In this document: positions 16,642 to 25,472 of the stretch, piece after piece
Layout of the letters: every line of letters starts with the position of its first letter
Numbering within the stretch: position 1 is the first letter of the stretch
Assembly (NCBI RefSeq): GCF_049994355.1
Contig: NZ_CP188257.1
Span: 2,790,001-2,854,000, forward strand
DNA: 64,000 bases
Reading direction: 5' to 3'
From: Angustibacter sp049994355
Lineage (GTDB): Bacteria > Actinomycetota > Actinomycetes > Actinomycetales > Angustibacteraceae
Program-made: the position numbers and the translations under genes
Notes under the pieces: generated by a model
Told to the model about the DNA's origin: nothing
The model's database searches: none
Seen by the model: the letters and a program-made list of their open reading frames with translations, nothing else

Positions 16642-17067
16642 TCAGGCCTGCAGCCGGCGTGCCAGGTCGGCGACCGCCTCGGCGACCCCGGCCGGGTCGA
16701 GGGGGTGCGACACGGCGTTGTCGGCCAGCGACCAGGCGGCCAGCCAGGAGTCCTGCGGTCGCCCGGTGAGCACCAGGATGGGCGGGCAGTTGAACAGCTC
16801 GCTCTTCAGCTGCCGGCACAGGCCCATCCCGCCGAGCGGGCTCGCCTCGCCGTCCAGCACCGCGAGGTCGGCGCGGCCTGCGTCCATCGCCTCGATCACG
16901 GCCGCCGGGGTCGCGCACTCGAGCCACTCCACGCGTGGGACGTCGACCGCGGGACGACGTCCCACGGCCATCCGCACCTGGGTGCGGGTGTCGACGTTGT
17001 CGCTGTAGACCAGCACGGTCAGCGTGCGGGTGTCCTGCTCCGCGCTGGTCGCCTGCGTCGCGCTCAT
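16642..17067 (-). CDS. Atypical response-regulator receiver domain, no output domain
   Basis: 141 aa from ATG at 17067; the frame upstream is unsupported. A CheY-like alpha/beta fold with a plausible phospho-acceptor Asp72 (LAVLDGE) and Thr101 (VLTG). It departs from the norm at two points: the N-terminal acidic pair is YSDN (one Asp), and the conserved Lys of the KP motif is His121 (SHPLDP). It may therefore bind partners without phosphorylation. It is divergent from ctaE across a 173-bp gap and lies upstream of trpD, so a link to respiration or tryptophan is only positional. Confidence 0.8.
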   Translation of the reverse strand: MSATQATSAEQDTRTLTVLVYSDNVDTRTQVRMAVGRRPAVDVPRVEWLECATPAAVIEAMDAGRADLAVLDGEASPLGGMGLCRQLKSELFNCPPILVLTGRPQDSWLAAWSLADNAVSHPLDPAGVAEAVADLARRLQA

Positions 17068-17240
17068 GCGTGTCGTCCTCAGAGGCTGTGGGATGGGGCG
17101 GCGGCCTGGCCGGCCGTGCTCGCGATCGTAGCGCTCCGCCTCGCGCGGCGACCTGCCGCACCCTCCCGCTCTGTCGATTTCGGACCAGCCTGACCAACGC
17201 CGGGGGGTCGGCTCCCCGTTCCCCTGCTGATGGGGCAATA

Positions 17241-17888
17241 ATGACGCCCGTGGCGACCGCATCAGCCGTACAGGCTCCTCCCTCTCACGCAACGGTGAGC
17301 CGGCCGAACATGGCGTCGGTGGGCACCATCGTGTGGCTGTCCAGCGAGCTCATGTTCTTCGCCGGGCTGTTCGCGATGTACTTCACGATCCGGTCGGTGG
17401 TGCCCGACCTGTGGGCCGAGAACACGCCCAAGCTCAACGTGCCCTACGCGGCCGTGAACACCCTGGTACTGGTGGTCAGCTCGGTGTGGTGCCAGTTCGG
17501 CGTGTGGAAGGCGGAGCAGTTCCAGCCGGCTCGGACGGGTTCGCTCTTCCAGATCCGGCTGTGGGGCATGCGTGAGTGGTACACGTTGACGTACCTGTTC
17601 GGCGCGGTCTTCGTGTCGGGTCAGGTGCTGGAGTACGCGCACCTGGTCTCCGAGGGCGTCAAGATCAACTCGGACGCCTACGGTTCGGTGTTCTACCTGA
17701 CCACCGGGTTCCACGCGCTGCACGTCACCGGCGGCCTGATCGCCTTCCTGCTGATCATCGGCCGGACCTTCGTGGCCAGGCGGTTCGGTCACGCGGAGGC
17801 CACCGGAGCCATCGTCACGTCGTACTACTGGCACTTCGTCGACGTGGTCTGGATCGCCCTGTTCGCCACGATCTACCTGCTGAAGTGA
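17241..17888 (+). CDS. ctaE: Cytochrome c oxidase subunit III
   Basis: 215 aa from ATG at 17241; an in-frame GTG at 17250 is a weaker option. Short actinobacterial form with about five transmembrane helices: VGTIVWLSSELMFFAGLFAMYF, YAAVNTLVLVVSSV, YTLTYLFGAVFVSGQ, LTTGFHALHVTGGLIAFLLI and the C-terminal YYWHFVDVVWIALFATIYL. The FHALHVTGG and YWHFVDVVW motifs are diagnostic. It is part of the aa3 oxidase that reduces oxygen in the membrane. First gene of ctaE-qcrC-qcrA-qcrB; the 17068-17240 gap upstream must hold the operon promoter, but I see no clear boxes. Confidence 0.95.
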   Translation: MTPVATASAVQAPPSHATVSRPNMASVGTIVWLSSELMFFAGLFAMYFTIRSVVPDLWAENTPKLNVPYAAVNTLVLVVSSVWCQFGVWKAEQFQPARTGSLFQIRLWGMREWYTLTYLFGAVFVSGQVLEYAHLVSEGVKINSDAYGSVFYLTTGFHALHVTGGLIAFLLIIGRTFVARRFGHAEATGAIVTSYYWHFVDVVWIALFATIYLLK

Positions 17889-18018
17889 CCGGTACGGTGG
17901 CAACCGGGACGGGCGCGTGGAACGCGTCGCCACCTTCGCCCGGACGTCGCGCCCGTCGTACGCTCGATGGACAGCTTGAGCCCTGCGCTCTGGCTCGGCA
18001 CGAAACGAGGACTCGCAC

Positions 18019-18822
18019 GTGACCGCACTCGCCGCCCGTCGGCGCCACCCGCTGGCCCTGGTGCTGCTGATCGCACTGGGGCTGCTGGCCACCGGGGCCG
18101 CGTACTCCGCGTTGGCCCCCCAGCCGGCGCAGGCGTCCACGGCCTCTGCGGACGACATCGCCCAGGGCAAGAAGCTGTTCCTGGCGAACTGCGCGACCTG
18201 CCACGGCCTGAACGCTCAGGGCGGCCCGGTCAACGACAAGGACGAGATCGTCGCACCGAGCCTGGTGGGCGTCGGTGCGGCCGCGGTGGACTTCCAGGTC
18301 GGCACGGGTCGCATGCCGATGGCCCTGCCCGGACCGCAGGTCCAGGAGAAGCCCAGCCAGTTCAGCGCCGAGCAGGTCAGCCAGCTGGCCGCCTTCGTGG
18401 CCTCGCTCGCGCCCGGCCCGGCCGTGCCGGACTCCGAGTACACGACCGGCGAGGGCGGCGACGCCGCGGTCGGTGGAGCGATCTTCCGGGTCAACTGCGC
18501 GATGTGCCACAACTTCGCCGGCGCCGGCGGTGCGCTGACCCGCGGCAAGTACGCGCCGAGCATCCGCGGCGTCGGCGGCAGGTACGTGTACGAGGCGATG
18601 GTCACCGGGCCGCAGTCGATGCCCGTGTTCAACGACGCGAACATCACTCCGGAGAACAAGCGCAACGTCATCGCCTTCCTGAAGACCATCCAGGAGGAGC
18701 CCAACGCCAGCGGGTCCGCACTGGGCAACCTCGGCCCGGTGCCTGAGGGCCTGTTCGTCTGGATCGTCGGCATCGGCGCCCTGATCGGTTGCGCCGTCTG
18801 GCTCGGCTCGAAGGCGGCCTGA
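18019..18822 (+). CDS. qcrC: Cytochrome bc1 complex di-haem cytochrome c subunit
   Basis: 267 aa from GTG at 18019. An N-terminal membrane helix (about 10-33, also export signal) is followed by two c-type haem sites, NCATCHG and NCAMCHN, and a C-terminal membrane helix (VWIVGIGALIGCAVWLGS). In actinomycetes the fused di-haem QcrC passes electrons directly from the Rieske protein to CtaC in the bcc-aa3 supercomplex, replacing soluble cytochrome c. It lies 130 bp after ctaE and 3 bp before qcrA, in the same operon. Confidence 0.96.
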   Translation: MTALAARRRHPLALVLLIALGLLATGAAYSALAPQPAQASTASADDIAQGKKLFLANCATCHGLNAQGGPVNDKDEIVAPSLVGVGAAAVDFQVGTGRMPMALPGPQVQEKPSQFSAEQVSQLAAFVASLAPGPAVPDSEYTTGEGGDAAVGGAIFRVNCAMCHNFAGAGGALTRGKYAPSIRGVGGRYVYEAMVTGPQSMPVFNDANITPENKRNVIAFLKTIQEEPNASGSALGNLGPVPEGLFVWIVGIGALIGCAVWLGSKAA

Positions 18823-18825
18823 GCC

Positions 18826-19962
18826 ATGTCGCACGACGAGCCGACCACCGACCGCCCGGACACAGAACGGAACGAGATGAGCGACAACGCCCCCGCGCGC
18901 ACCAGCGACGTGCCGGGCCCGGAGCGCGGGGTGATGATTCCGGGGACGACGGCCGCTCCGACGCTTTTCGAGAACCCGGGCATGCCGGTGCACGTGCACC
19001 GCATGGCGGACACCGACCCGCGGGCCGCCAAGCGTGCGGAGCGCCAGGTCGCCACCATGTTCGTGGTGTCGATGATCGGCACCCTGACCTTCCTGATCTC
19101 GTACTTCGCGGTGGACATCGACACCCCCGTGCACATCCCATTCATCGGCGAGACGCTGCTGCAGAACATGCTGCTCGGCTGTGGCCTCGGCTTCGGGCTG
19201 CTGTTCATCGGTCTCGGGGCGGTGCACTGGGCCAAGACCTTGATGCCCGACGAGGAGGTCATCGAGGAGCGGCACGACCTGCGCAGCAGCGACAAGATGC
19301 GGGACGACGCCGTGGCCACGCTGCTGGAGGGCGGCGAGACCTCGGGGATCGGTCGGCGTCCGCTGATCAAGATCACCATGGCCGGTGCGCTGGGGCTGTT
19401 CGGACTTCCGTTCATCGTCGCGCTGCGCGACCTCGGGCCGTTGCCGGGCGACTGGCTCTCCACCACCTTCTGGGAGACGGGCATGCGCCTGGTCTCCGAC
19501 CCGGAGCTCGCGCCGATCAAGGCGTCCGACGTCACGATCGGCTCGGTCTTCCACGTGATGCCCGAGGGCATCGACAAGACCGACGACGTCCTCGAGCAGC
19601 AGGCGAAGGCCGCCGTGATCCTGATGCGGCTCGACCCCAGCGACATCAAGAACTCCAAGGAGCTCGACTGGGGCTACGAGGGCATCGTGGCGTACTCCAA
19701 GATCTGCACCCACGTGGGTTGCCCCGTGGGGCTGTACGAGCAGCAGACGCACCACCTGCTCTGCCCGTGCCACCAGTCCACCTTCGACGTCACCGACGAC
19801 TGCAAGGTCATCTTCGGGCCGGCCCACCGCCGGCTGCCGCAGCTGGCCATCAGCGTGGACGGCGACGGCTACCTGATCGCCCGCCAGCCGTTCCAGGAGG
19901 CTGTCGGTCCGAGCTTCCCTGAGCGAGGTCAACCGCACCCGGTGAAGGGGCAGTCATCATGA
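18826..19962 (+). CDS. qcrA: Rieske iron-sulfur subunit of cytochrome bc1
   Basis: 378 aa from ATG at 18826; a second ATG (MSDNAP) lies 18 codons on. The long actinobacterial form has three membrane segments (about residues 80-100, 105-130 and 180-205) before the Rieske domain. The [2Fe-2S] ligands are in CTHVGCPVG and CPCHQSTF, with FGPAHRRLPQL following. It takes electrons from menaquinol and hands them to QcrC. The stop overlaps the qcrB start as ATGA. Confidence 0.96.
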   Translation: MSHDEPTTDRPDTERNEMSDNAPARTSDVPGPERGVMIPGTTAAPTLFENPGMPVHVHRMADTDPRAAKRAERQVATMFVVSMIGTLTFLISYFAVDIDTPVHIPFIGETLLQNMLLGCGLGFGLLFIGLGAVHWAKTLMPDEEVIEERHDLRSSDKMRDDAVATLLEGGETSGIGRRPLIKITMAGALGLFGLPFIVALRDLGPLPGDWLSTTFWETGMRLVSDPELAPIKASDVTIGSVFHVMPEGIDKTDDVLEQQAKAAVILMRLDPSDIKNSKELDWGYEGIVAYSKICTHVGCPVGLYEQQTHHLLCPCHQSTFDVTDDCKVIFGPAHRRLPQLAISVDGDGYLIARQPFQEAVGPSFPERGQPHPVKGQSS

Positions 19963-21644
19963 GCCAGACGGCGACGTCCCGAGCAGCGGGCGGGATCGGC
20001 GACTACATCGACGAGCGCACCGGTGCGGCCGGAGCGCTCCAGTACGGCCTGAAGAAGGTCTTCCCCGACCACTGGTCGTTCATGCTGGGCGAGGTGGCGA
20101 TGTACAGCCTCATCGTCCTGCTGCTGACCGGCACGTTCCTGACCTTCTGGTTCATCCCGTCGGCCGGGCACGTCGTGTACGACGGCTCCTACGTGCCGCT
20201 CAAGGGCATCGGGATGTCCGAGGCGTACAAGTCCACGGTGGACATCTCGTTCGACATCCGCGGCGGCCTGATCATCCGCCAGATCCACCACTGGTCCGCG
20301 CTGATCTTCGTGGCTGCGATCGCCTGCCACATGTTCCGGGTGTTCTTCACCGGAGCGTTCCGCAAGCCGCGCGAGATCAACTGGGTCATCGGGCTCACCC
20401 TGGCGCTGCTGGCACTGGTCGAGGGCTTCGCCGGCTACTCGCTGCCGGACGACCTGCTGTCCGGCACCGGCCTCTCGTTCGCCCGCGGGATGATCCTCTC
20501 GATCCCGATCGTCGGCTCCTACGTGTCATCGTTCGTCTTCGGCGGGCCCTACCCGGGGGAGGCACTGATCCCCCGCCTCTTCACGGTGCACGTGCTGCTG
20601 ATCCCGGCCCTGCTGGTCGGCCTTTTCACCCTGCACATCGTGCTGGTGGCCCTGCAGAAGCACACCCAGTACCCCGGCCCCGGCCGCACCAACAAGAACG
20701 TGGTCGGCTTCCCGGTCATGCCGGTGTACGCCGCGAAGGCCGGCGGCTTCTTCTTCATCGTCTTCGGCGTGACCACCCTGCTCGCGGCGGTCGCGCAGAT
20801 CAACCCGATCTGGGCCTACGGCCCCTACAACCCGTCCCCGGTCACGGCAGGCTCGCAACCGGACTGGTACATGGGCTGGCTGGAGGGCGCGATCAGACTG
20901 CTGCCCGGCTGGCTGGAGTTCCAGGTCTTCGGCTGGACGTTCAGCTTCAACATCGCGATCGGTGGTCTGATCCTGCCGGGCATCGTCACCACCGTGGCCA
21001 TGGCCTACCCGTTCCTCGAGGCGTGGGTCACCGGCGACAAGCGGGAGCACCACCTGCTCGACCGCCCGCGCAACGCGCCCACCCGGACGGCGCTGGGCGC
21101 CATGTCGATCGCGTTCTACGTGCTGCTGTGGGCCGGCGGAGGCAACGACATCATCGCCACCCACTTCAAGCTGTCGATCAACGACATCACGACCTTCCTC
21201 AGGTTCGCGGTGTTCGCGATCCCGCCGCTGGTGTTCCTGGTGGCCAAGCGGATCTGCCTGGGGCTGCAGCGCCGCGACCGTGACCTCGTGCTGCACGGGG
21301 TCGAGACGGGTCGGGTCGTCCGGCTGCCGCACGGCGAGTTCTTCGAGGTGCACGAGCCGCTGGACGAGCACGCCCGCTGGGAGCTCGTGCAGCACGACAC
21401 GCACCGCCCGCTGCCCCCGCCCGAGGCCACCGACGAGCAGGGAGTCAGGGCGCCGGGCCTTCGCGCCGCCGGTGTGCGGGCCAAGTTGTCCCGGTTCTGG
21501 TTCGAGGACCGCATCGAGGGCGTCACACCGGCCGAGCTGGCGGCGGCGCACTCGCACGGCGAGCACGACGCGGTCGAGTCCCACGGCGAGCACGCGGCGA
21601 TCGAGTCCAACGTCGTCGAGACGGGATCCGACTCCCGCGCCTGA
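19959..21644 (+). CDS. qcrB: Cytochrome b subunit of cytochrome bc1 (bcc)
   Basis: 561 aa. A b-type cytochrome with eight or so membrane helices; haem-ligand region HHWSALIFVAAIACHMFRVFFTG, Qo-site region YSLPDDLLSGTG and PEW-type loop QPDWYMGWLEG (here PDWY), and long hydrophilic C-terminal tail characteristic of actinomycetes. It oxidises menaquinol and pumps protons within the supercomplex, and is the target of Q203-type inhibitors in mycobacteria (family knowledge). The stop is followed by about 100 bp, then the type III PKS. Confidence 0.96.
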   Translation: MSQTATSRAAGGIGDYIDERTGAAGALQYGLKKVFPDHWSFMLGEVAMYSLIVLLLTGTFLTFWFIPSAGHVVYDGSYVPLKGIGMSEAYKSTVDISFDIRGGLIIRQIHHWSALIFVAAIACHMFRVFFTGAFRKPREINWVIGLTLALLALVEGFAGYSLPDDLLSGTGLSFARGMILSIPIVGSYVSSFVFGGPYPGEALIPRLFTVHVLLIPALLVGLFTLHIVLVALQKHTQYPGPGRTNKNVVGFPVMPVYAAKAGGFFFIVFGVTTLLAAVAQINPIWAYGPYNPSPVTAGSQPDWYMGWLEGAIRLLPGWLEFQVFGWTFSFNIAIGGLILPGIVTTVAMAYPFLEAWVTGDKREHHLLDRPRNAPTRTALGAMSIAFYVLLWAGGGNDIIATHFKLSINDITTFLRFAVFAIPPLVFLVAKRICLGLQRRDRDLVLHGVETGRVVRLPHGEFFEVHEPLDEHARWELVQHDTHRPLPPPEATDEQGVRAPGLRAAGVRAKLSRFWFEDRIEGVTPAELAAAHSHGEHDAVESHGEHAAIESNVVETGSDSRA

Positions 21645-21743
21645 GCCCTTCCGACCAGAGCGTGAACCCCGTCGAAGGATCAGCCGTCTATACACCGCCT
21701 CAGCGGACTTGGCCGCGGGTTGAAACCCGGCGTGACGTTACGG

Positions 21744-22808
21744 ATGGTTCGATTGCCGACAGGTTTGCTGTCCCCTGCCCACATTGCCGCCGTCAGCTCC
21801 GCCTTGCCGGATCTGGTGATAGACCAACGAGAGGTCTATGAAGACGTCTTTCGCGCGATGTATCGAGGTCTCCCCCGTGCCGAGTCGATCTTTCTCAACT
21901 CCGGCGTGCAGACCCGGCGCGTCATGTGTCATCCGAAGGAGTGGCTCGGTGATCCGGTACCGCTGACCGGCGAGCGGATGAAGCGATGGGCCGAGGCGGC
22001 GATGACGTTGAGCCGGCGGTCAGTCGCCAGCGCGTTGGCCAACATCGACCCGGCGTCCATCGGAAGCCTGGTGTTCGCAAGCTGTACCGGTTACGACGCC
22101 CCCTCGCCGGACATCCTGCTGGCAAAGGAGTTTGGGCTCCCAGCGACGCTGCGCCGCACCTTCGTCGGACATATGGGCTGCTACGCAGCCTTTCCAGCGA
22201 TCAAGATCGGTTTGGACGCCTTGCGTGCGCGTCCCGAGGAACAGGTCTTGATCGTGTGTACGGAAATCTGCAGTCTGCATGCGCGGCCCGAAGCCGATCT
22301 CGAGCAGGCGGTGTGCCACGCCTTGTTCGGTGACGCCAGCGCTGCTCTGGTGCTGAGCGCTGGTGCGGGCACGGGGCCGCGGATACTGCGAACGCACACC
22401 GAAACGATGTACTCGACCGCGGATCAGATGGGCTGGGAAGTCCTTGATGACGGTTTCCGCATGCGGCTGTCCCGCCGCGTGCCGGCAAGCATTGCCAGCG
22501 AAGTCGAGGGGTTTACGACGCGCTTGCTGGACCCGCTCGGGCTCGCGATCAGCGACGTTCAGCATTGGAGCGTGCACGCCGGCGGCCCACGGATCATCGA
22601 TGCGGTCGTTCGCGCGCTAGGACTTCGGCAGGAGCAGTACCAAGCAAGCCTCGACGTGCTCGCAGACTACGGCAACTGCTCCTCGCCCACCTCGCTGCTC
22701 GTCCTGCAACGCCTGCTCGATGCCTACCGGCCCGAGCCAGGCAGTACTGGTGTGCTGATGGCGTTCGGTCCTGGCTTGACGATGGAGGGCCTGGTACTGC
22801 GTTACTAG
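21744..22808 (+). CDS. Type III polyketide synthase (chalcone/stilbene synthase family)
   Basis: 354 aa from ATG at 21744; TTG 21720 and GTG 21732 are in frame and none has a good Shine-Dalgarno sequence. The full catalytic triad is present: Cys146 (GHMGCYAAF), His278 (WSVHAGGP) and Asn311 (DYGNCSSPT). The C-terminal GFGPG-like loop is AFGPGLTMEG. These homodimeric enzymes condense an acyl-CoA starter with malonyl-CoA units into resorcinols, pyrones or naphthalenes; starter and chain length cannot be read here. Codon use is visibly less GC-biased than in flanking qcrB. Followed 43 bp later by a sulfotransferase, probably one operon. Confidence 0.92.
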   Translation: MVRLPTGLLSPAHIAAVSSALPDLVIDQREVYEDVFRAMYRGLPRAESIFLNSGVQTRRVMCHPKEWLGDPVPLTGERMKRWAEAAMTLSRRSVASALANIDPASIGSLVFASCTGYDAPSPDILLAKEFGLPATLRRTFVGHMGCYAAFPAIKIGLDALRARPEEQVLIVCTEICSLHARPEADLEQAVCHALFGDASAALVLSAGAGTGPRILRTHTETMYSTADQMGWEVLDDGFRMRLSRRVPASIASEVEGFTTRLLDPLGLAISDVQHWSVHAGGPRIIDAVVRALGLRQEQYQASLDVLADYGNCSSPTSLLVLQRLLDAYRPEPGSTGVLMAFGPGLTMEGLVLRY

Positions 22809-22851
22809 CTGACGGATCGCCTGGAACGGCTTGCCCGAGCGAGGAGAGGCT

Positions 22852-23991
22852 ATGCGGTTGGAGCGGTCCGACGATGCTTCGGTGGCCGAGATGCCGAAGG
22901 CGCTGTACCTGGCGGGCGCTCTGCAGCGCAGGTTCGACTCGGCCTTGTTGAGAGTGGGGTCGGTCGAGTCGCGGCTGCTGCGGCCCCGGCTTCGCCCGGT
23001 CCGGATCGACCGCCCGGTGTACGTCACGGGGATGGCTCGGACCGGGACGACGATCACGCTGGAGATGCTGAGCCGGCACCGGGACGTAGCCAGCCACTGC
23101 TACCGCGATATGGCGATGCCCTTCCTCCCTTTCGTGTGGAATCGACTGCTCGACCGATTGCCGCTTCCGCGGGAGCAGCTGCGACCGCGCTTGCACCAAG
23201 ACCGGATCCTCATCACGAAGGAGAGCCCGGAGGCAGTCGAGGAGATGATCTGGCTCAAGTTCTTCCCGGCGCTTCACGACGAGGAGCGCTCGGCCGTCCT
23301 CGATGCGAATGTCAGAAACCCGGAGTTTGAACGCTACTACCGGGACCACATCGGCAAGCTGCTGCTTGCCCGCCGACGGCACCGCTACCTCACCAAGGCG
23401 AACTACAACGCCACCCGACTCGCGTATCTGGCGAGCGTCTTTCCCGATGCTCTCTTTGTCGTCATGGTGCGCGATCCGCTGGCTCACTACGCCTCATGGC
23501 TCAAGCAAGACGAACTGTTCGAACGCACGCAGGCGACTGATCAACGGTGGACGATGGCCCTGCGAGCCCTCGGGCACGACGAGTTCGGGCCCGGCCGGCG
23601 CTTCATCAACACCGGCAGCGCAGAGTTGGTCCGCCAGATCAGAACTGCCTGGGACGCCGACGACCGGGCACGCGCCTTCGGCCTGTACTGGAACTCGATC
23701 TACGGGCATGTGCTCGACACCATGCAGCGCGATCCAGTGGTGGCCCGGGCCGTGCTGCTCGTCCCTTACGAGGACCTCTGCGCGCAACCAGGGGAATGGA
23801 TTGATCGCCTTCTGCAGCACACCGGGCTCGCCGCCGACGGATTCGCGTCCGTGCGCACCGAGTACGTCGAGAGGTTGAGCCTGCCGAGCTACTACCGGGC
23901 GACGCTCGAGGATCGGGAACGGCGGCAGTTGCTGGCGACAACGGCTGCCGTCCGTGTTCGCCTCGACGCGGCCTGCGATCGGGTCGACTGA
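22852..23991 (+). CDS. PAPS-dependent sulfotransferase family protein
   Basis: 379 aa from ATG at 22852 with GAGGAG 7 nt upstream. The 5'-phosphosulfate loop is GMARTGTT (60-67), following RPVYVT; the 3'-phosphate site is VRDPLAHYASW (206-216). The layout (long helical insert with FWERYYRDHIGKLL-like segment) matches the broad Sulfotransfer_3-type bacterial family that sulfates lipids, sugars or phenols. Position directly after a type III PKS suggests the polyketide hydroxyl as acceptor (inference). Base use is less GC-biased than the respiratory genes, like the PKS, as if the pair arrived together. Confidence 0.88.
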   Translation: MRLERSDDASVAEMPKALYLAGALQRRFDSALLRVGSVESRLLRPRLRPVRIDRPVYVTGMARTGTTITLEMLSRHRDVASHCYRDMAMPFLPFVWNRLLDRLPLPREQLRPRLHQDRILITKESPEAVEEMIWLKFFPALHDEERSAVLDANVRNPEFERYYRDHIGKLLLARRRHRYLTKANYNATRLAYLASVFPDALFVVMVRDPLAHYASWLKQDELFERTQATDQRWTMALRALGHDEFGPGRRFINTGSAELVRQIRTAWDADDRARAFGLYWNSIYGHVLDTMQRDPVVARAVLLVPYEDLCAQPGEWIDRLLQHTGLAADGFASVRTEYVERLSLPSYYRATLEDRERRQLLATTAAVRVRLDAACDRVD

Positions 23992-24041
23992 ATGGCCTCG
24001 CGCTCAGCGGGTTCCGCGCCCGACCGCCCAGCGGAACGACG

Positions 24042-25274
24042 TCAGATTGCGGACTTCTTCGCCCACTGGGCCGACGTCTCGTTCCACATCGTGTAGCCGT
24101 TGTACTCCTCGAGCCCCCGTGAGGACCCGACGAACTTCACGACGTCACCCATCTTGGACCGGTCGAACAGCCACTTGGCGTCGGTCGGGCTCAGGTTGGT
24201 GCAGCCGTGGCTGACGTTCGCGTTGCCCTGGGAGCCGACCGACCACGGGGCCGAGTGCAGAAACTCACCGCTCCAGGTCAGGCGCATGGCCCACTCGGTC
24301 TTGAGCCGGTAGTAGCCCGGCTGGCCCTTCGGGATGCCCACGGTCGTGGAGTCCATGATGTGCTCGGACTCGCGGGAGAGGATCACCTTGATCCCGCTGC
24401 GCGTCTCGGTCTCGCTGCCGGGGCGTCCGGTGCTGACCTTGAGGGTGCGCAGGACCTTGCCGTTCTGGGTCACCGTCATCCGGTGGGTCTGGGTGTTGAC
24501 CGTGCTGACCATCGCGGACCCGATGGTGAAGGTGTTGTGCGCCCCCGCCGACGTCCAGAGGTTCTGCTTGGTCTCGATGCCGGCGATGTCGGCGTCCACC
24601 GTGACCTTGGTGCCCGGCTTCCAGTACTTGGCGGGGCGGAAGATGAGCTGGCGTGCGTCCAGCCAGCCCCACTGCCCGGTGACCGCGGGGGTCGCGGTGA
24701 CCTTGACGCGGCGCTCCACCTCGGCGCGCTTGTCGGTGTCGACCGGGCTGACGAACTGGATGACCACCGGCATGCCGACGCCCACGACGCCGGACGACGG
24801 GATCACCGTGTAGTTCGCGGTGTCCTTCGGGGTCAAGGTGCGCAGCGTGGACGAGATGGACGTCGACTTGCCCTCGTCGTTCGTGGCGGTCGCGCTCACG
24901 TGGTACGTCGTCTTCGGCGTGAGGCTGGCGGACGACGTCCAGACGGTCTTGGACGCGTTCAGCTCGCCGGTCACCTCGTTGGCGCCGTTTGCAGTGAGCT
25001 GGACGTCGCTGATGGTGCCGTTCTCGGCCGTGACGGTGACCGAGGCGTCCGGGCGCACCGAGGTGGCGCCGTCAGCCGGGGTGACCGAGAGGGAGGCCGC
25101 CGGCGAGGTCGTGACCGACGGGGTGGCCGATGCGCTCGGGGTGCCTTCGGCCGCCGCGTCAGGCGTCACCGACTGACAGGCGGACGTCGCCAGACCGACA
25201 GTCAACAGCACCGCGGACCACGCCAGCACGCCCTTGTGGCGGCCCCGGAACGCGGTGGAGGTCGAACTCGTCAT
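24042..25274 (-). CDS. ldt: L,D-transpeptidase lipoprotein
   Basis: 410 aa from the ATG at 25274, 6 nt after AGGGG (an ATG two codons upstream would overlap that site). Lipoprotein signal: basic N-terminus, hydrophobic core, lipobox ending TSAC (Cys33). A Ser/Thr-rich linker precedes two Ig-like domains (about 55-260), then the YkuD catalytic domain with SHGCTNLS (His356, Cys358) and the C-terminal extension WNETSAQW typical of actinobacterial enzymes. It makes 3-3 peptidoglycan cross-links outside the membrane. It lies between the sulfotransferase (convergent) and ctaF (upstream on the same strand), with a 198-bp leader. Confidence 0.93.
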   Translation of the reverse strand: MTSSTSTAFRGRHKGVLAWSAVLLTVGLATSACQSVTPDAAAEGTPSASATPSVTTSPAASLSVTPADGATSVRPDASVTVTAENGTISDVQLTANGANEVTGELNASKTVWTSSASLTPKTTYHVSATATNDEGKSTSISSTLRTLTPKDTANYTVIPSSGVVGVGMPVVIQFVSPVDTDKRAEVERRVKVTATPAVTGQWGWLDARQLIFRPAKYWKPGTKVTVDADIAGIETKQNLWTSAGAHNTFTIGSAMVSTVNTQTHRMTVTQNGKVLRTLKVSTGRPGSETETRSGIKVILSRESEHIMDSTTVGIPKGQPGYYRLKTEWAMRLTWSGEFLHSAPWSVGSQGNANVSHGCTNLSPTDAKWLFDRSKMGDVVKFVGSSRGLEEYNGYTMWNETSAQWAKKSAI

Positions 25275-25472
25275 GCACATCCCCTGAAGGCTGTTCCAGG
25301 CGTCGCGACACCCACGTGCCACGCGCTCGACCGGGACGGGATGATGTGCGTCGCCCTGACGCGTCCCGGTAGGGGCATCAAGAACCGGGACCTCCGGCTC
25401 TGGCGACCCCTCGATTGTAAGGCACAGGGATCGATCTGCCCTAAACACCCGGCGCGGCGCGCGTCCCGAAGA
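25275..25472 (-). promoter_or_regulatory. Leader region of the L,D-transpeptidase gene with repeated ACCGGGAC motif
   Basis: A gene-free stretch of 198 bp between ctaF and the transpeptidase. Reading on minus, a TACAAT box (25419-25414) could be a -10 element; no good -35 is seen. ACCGGGACG at 25330-25338 and its exact complement at 25362-25370 form a 9-bp inverted repeat with a 23-nt loop, and ACCGGGAC recurs at 25384-25391. This could be an RNA hairpin in the leader or an operator with three half-sites. It does not match the c-di-AMP riboswitch pattern often found before cell-wall genes. Confidence 0.45.

Noticed and set aside
21716..21729. CGGGTT-GA-AACCCG mini-hairpin before the type III PKS
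   Set aside because: A two-nt loop and no U-tract; too weak to call a terminator or operator.
21744..22808. Type III PKS as an inactive thiolase-like paralogue or KAS III
   Set aside because: Cys, His and Asn are all present with the GFGPG-like loop, and the length is right for type III PKS.
24011..24037. GTTCCGC/GCGGAAC stem between the sulfotransferase and transpeptidase ends
   Set aside because: Seven-bp stem with a 13-nt loop and no tail; possible but not strong enough to list as a terminator.
25275..25472. c-di-AMP (ydaO-type) riboswitch before the L,D-transpeptidase
   Set aside because: I looked for the conserved ydaO segments on the minus strand and did not see them.
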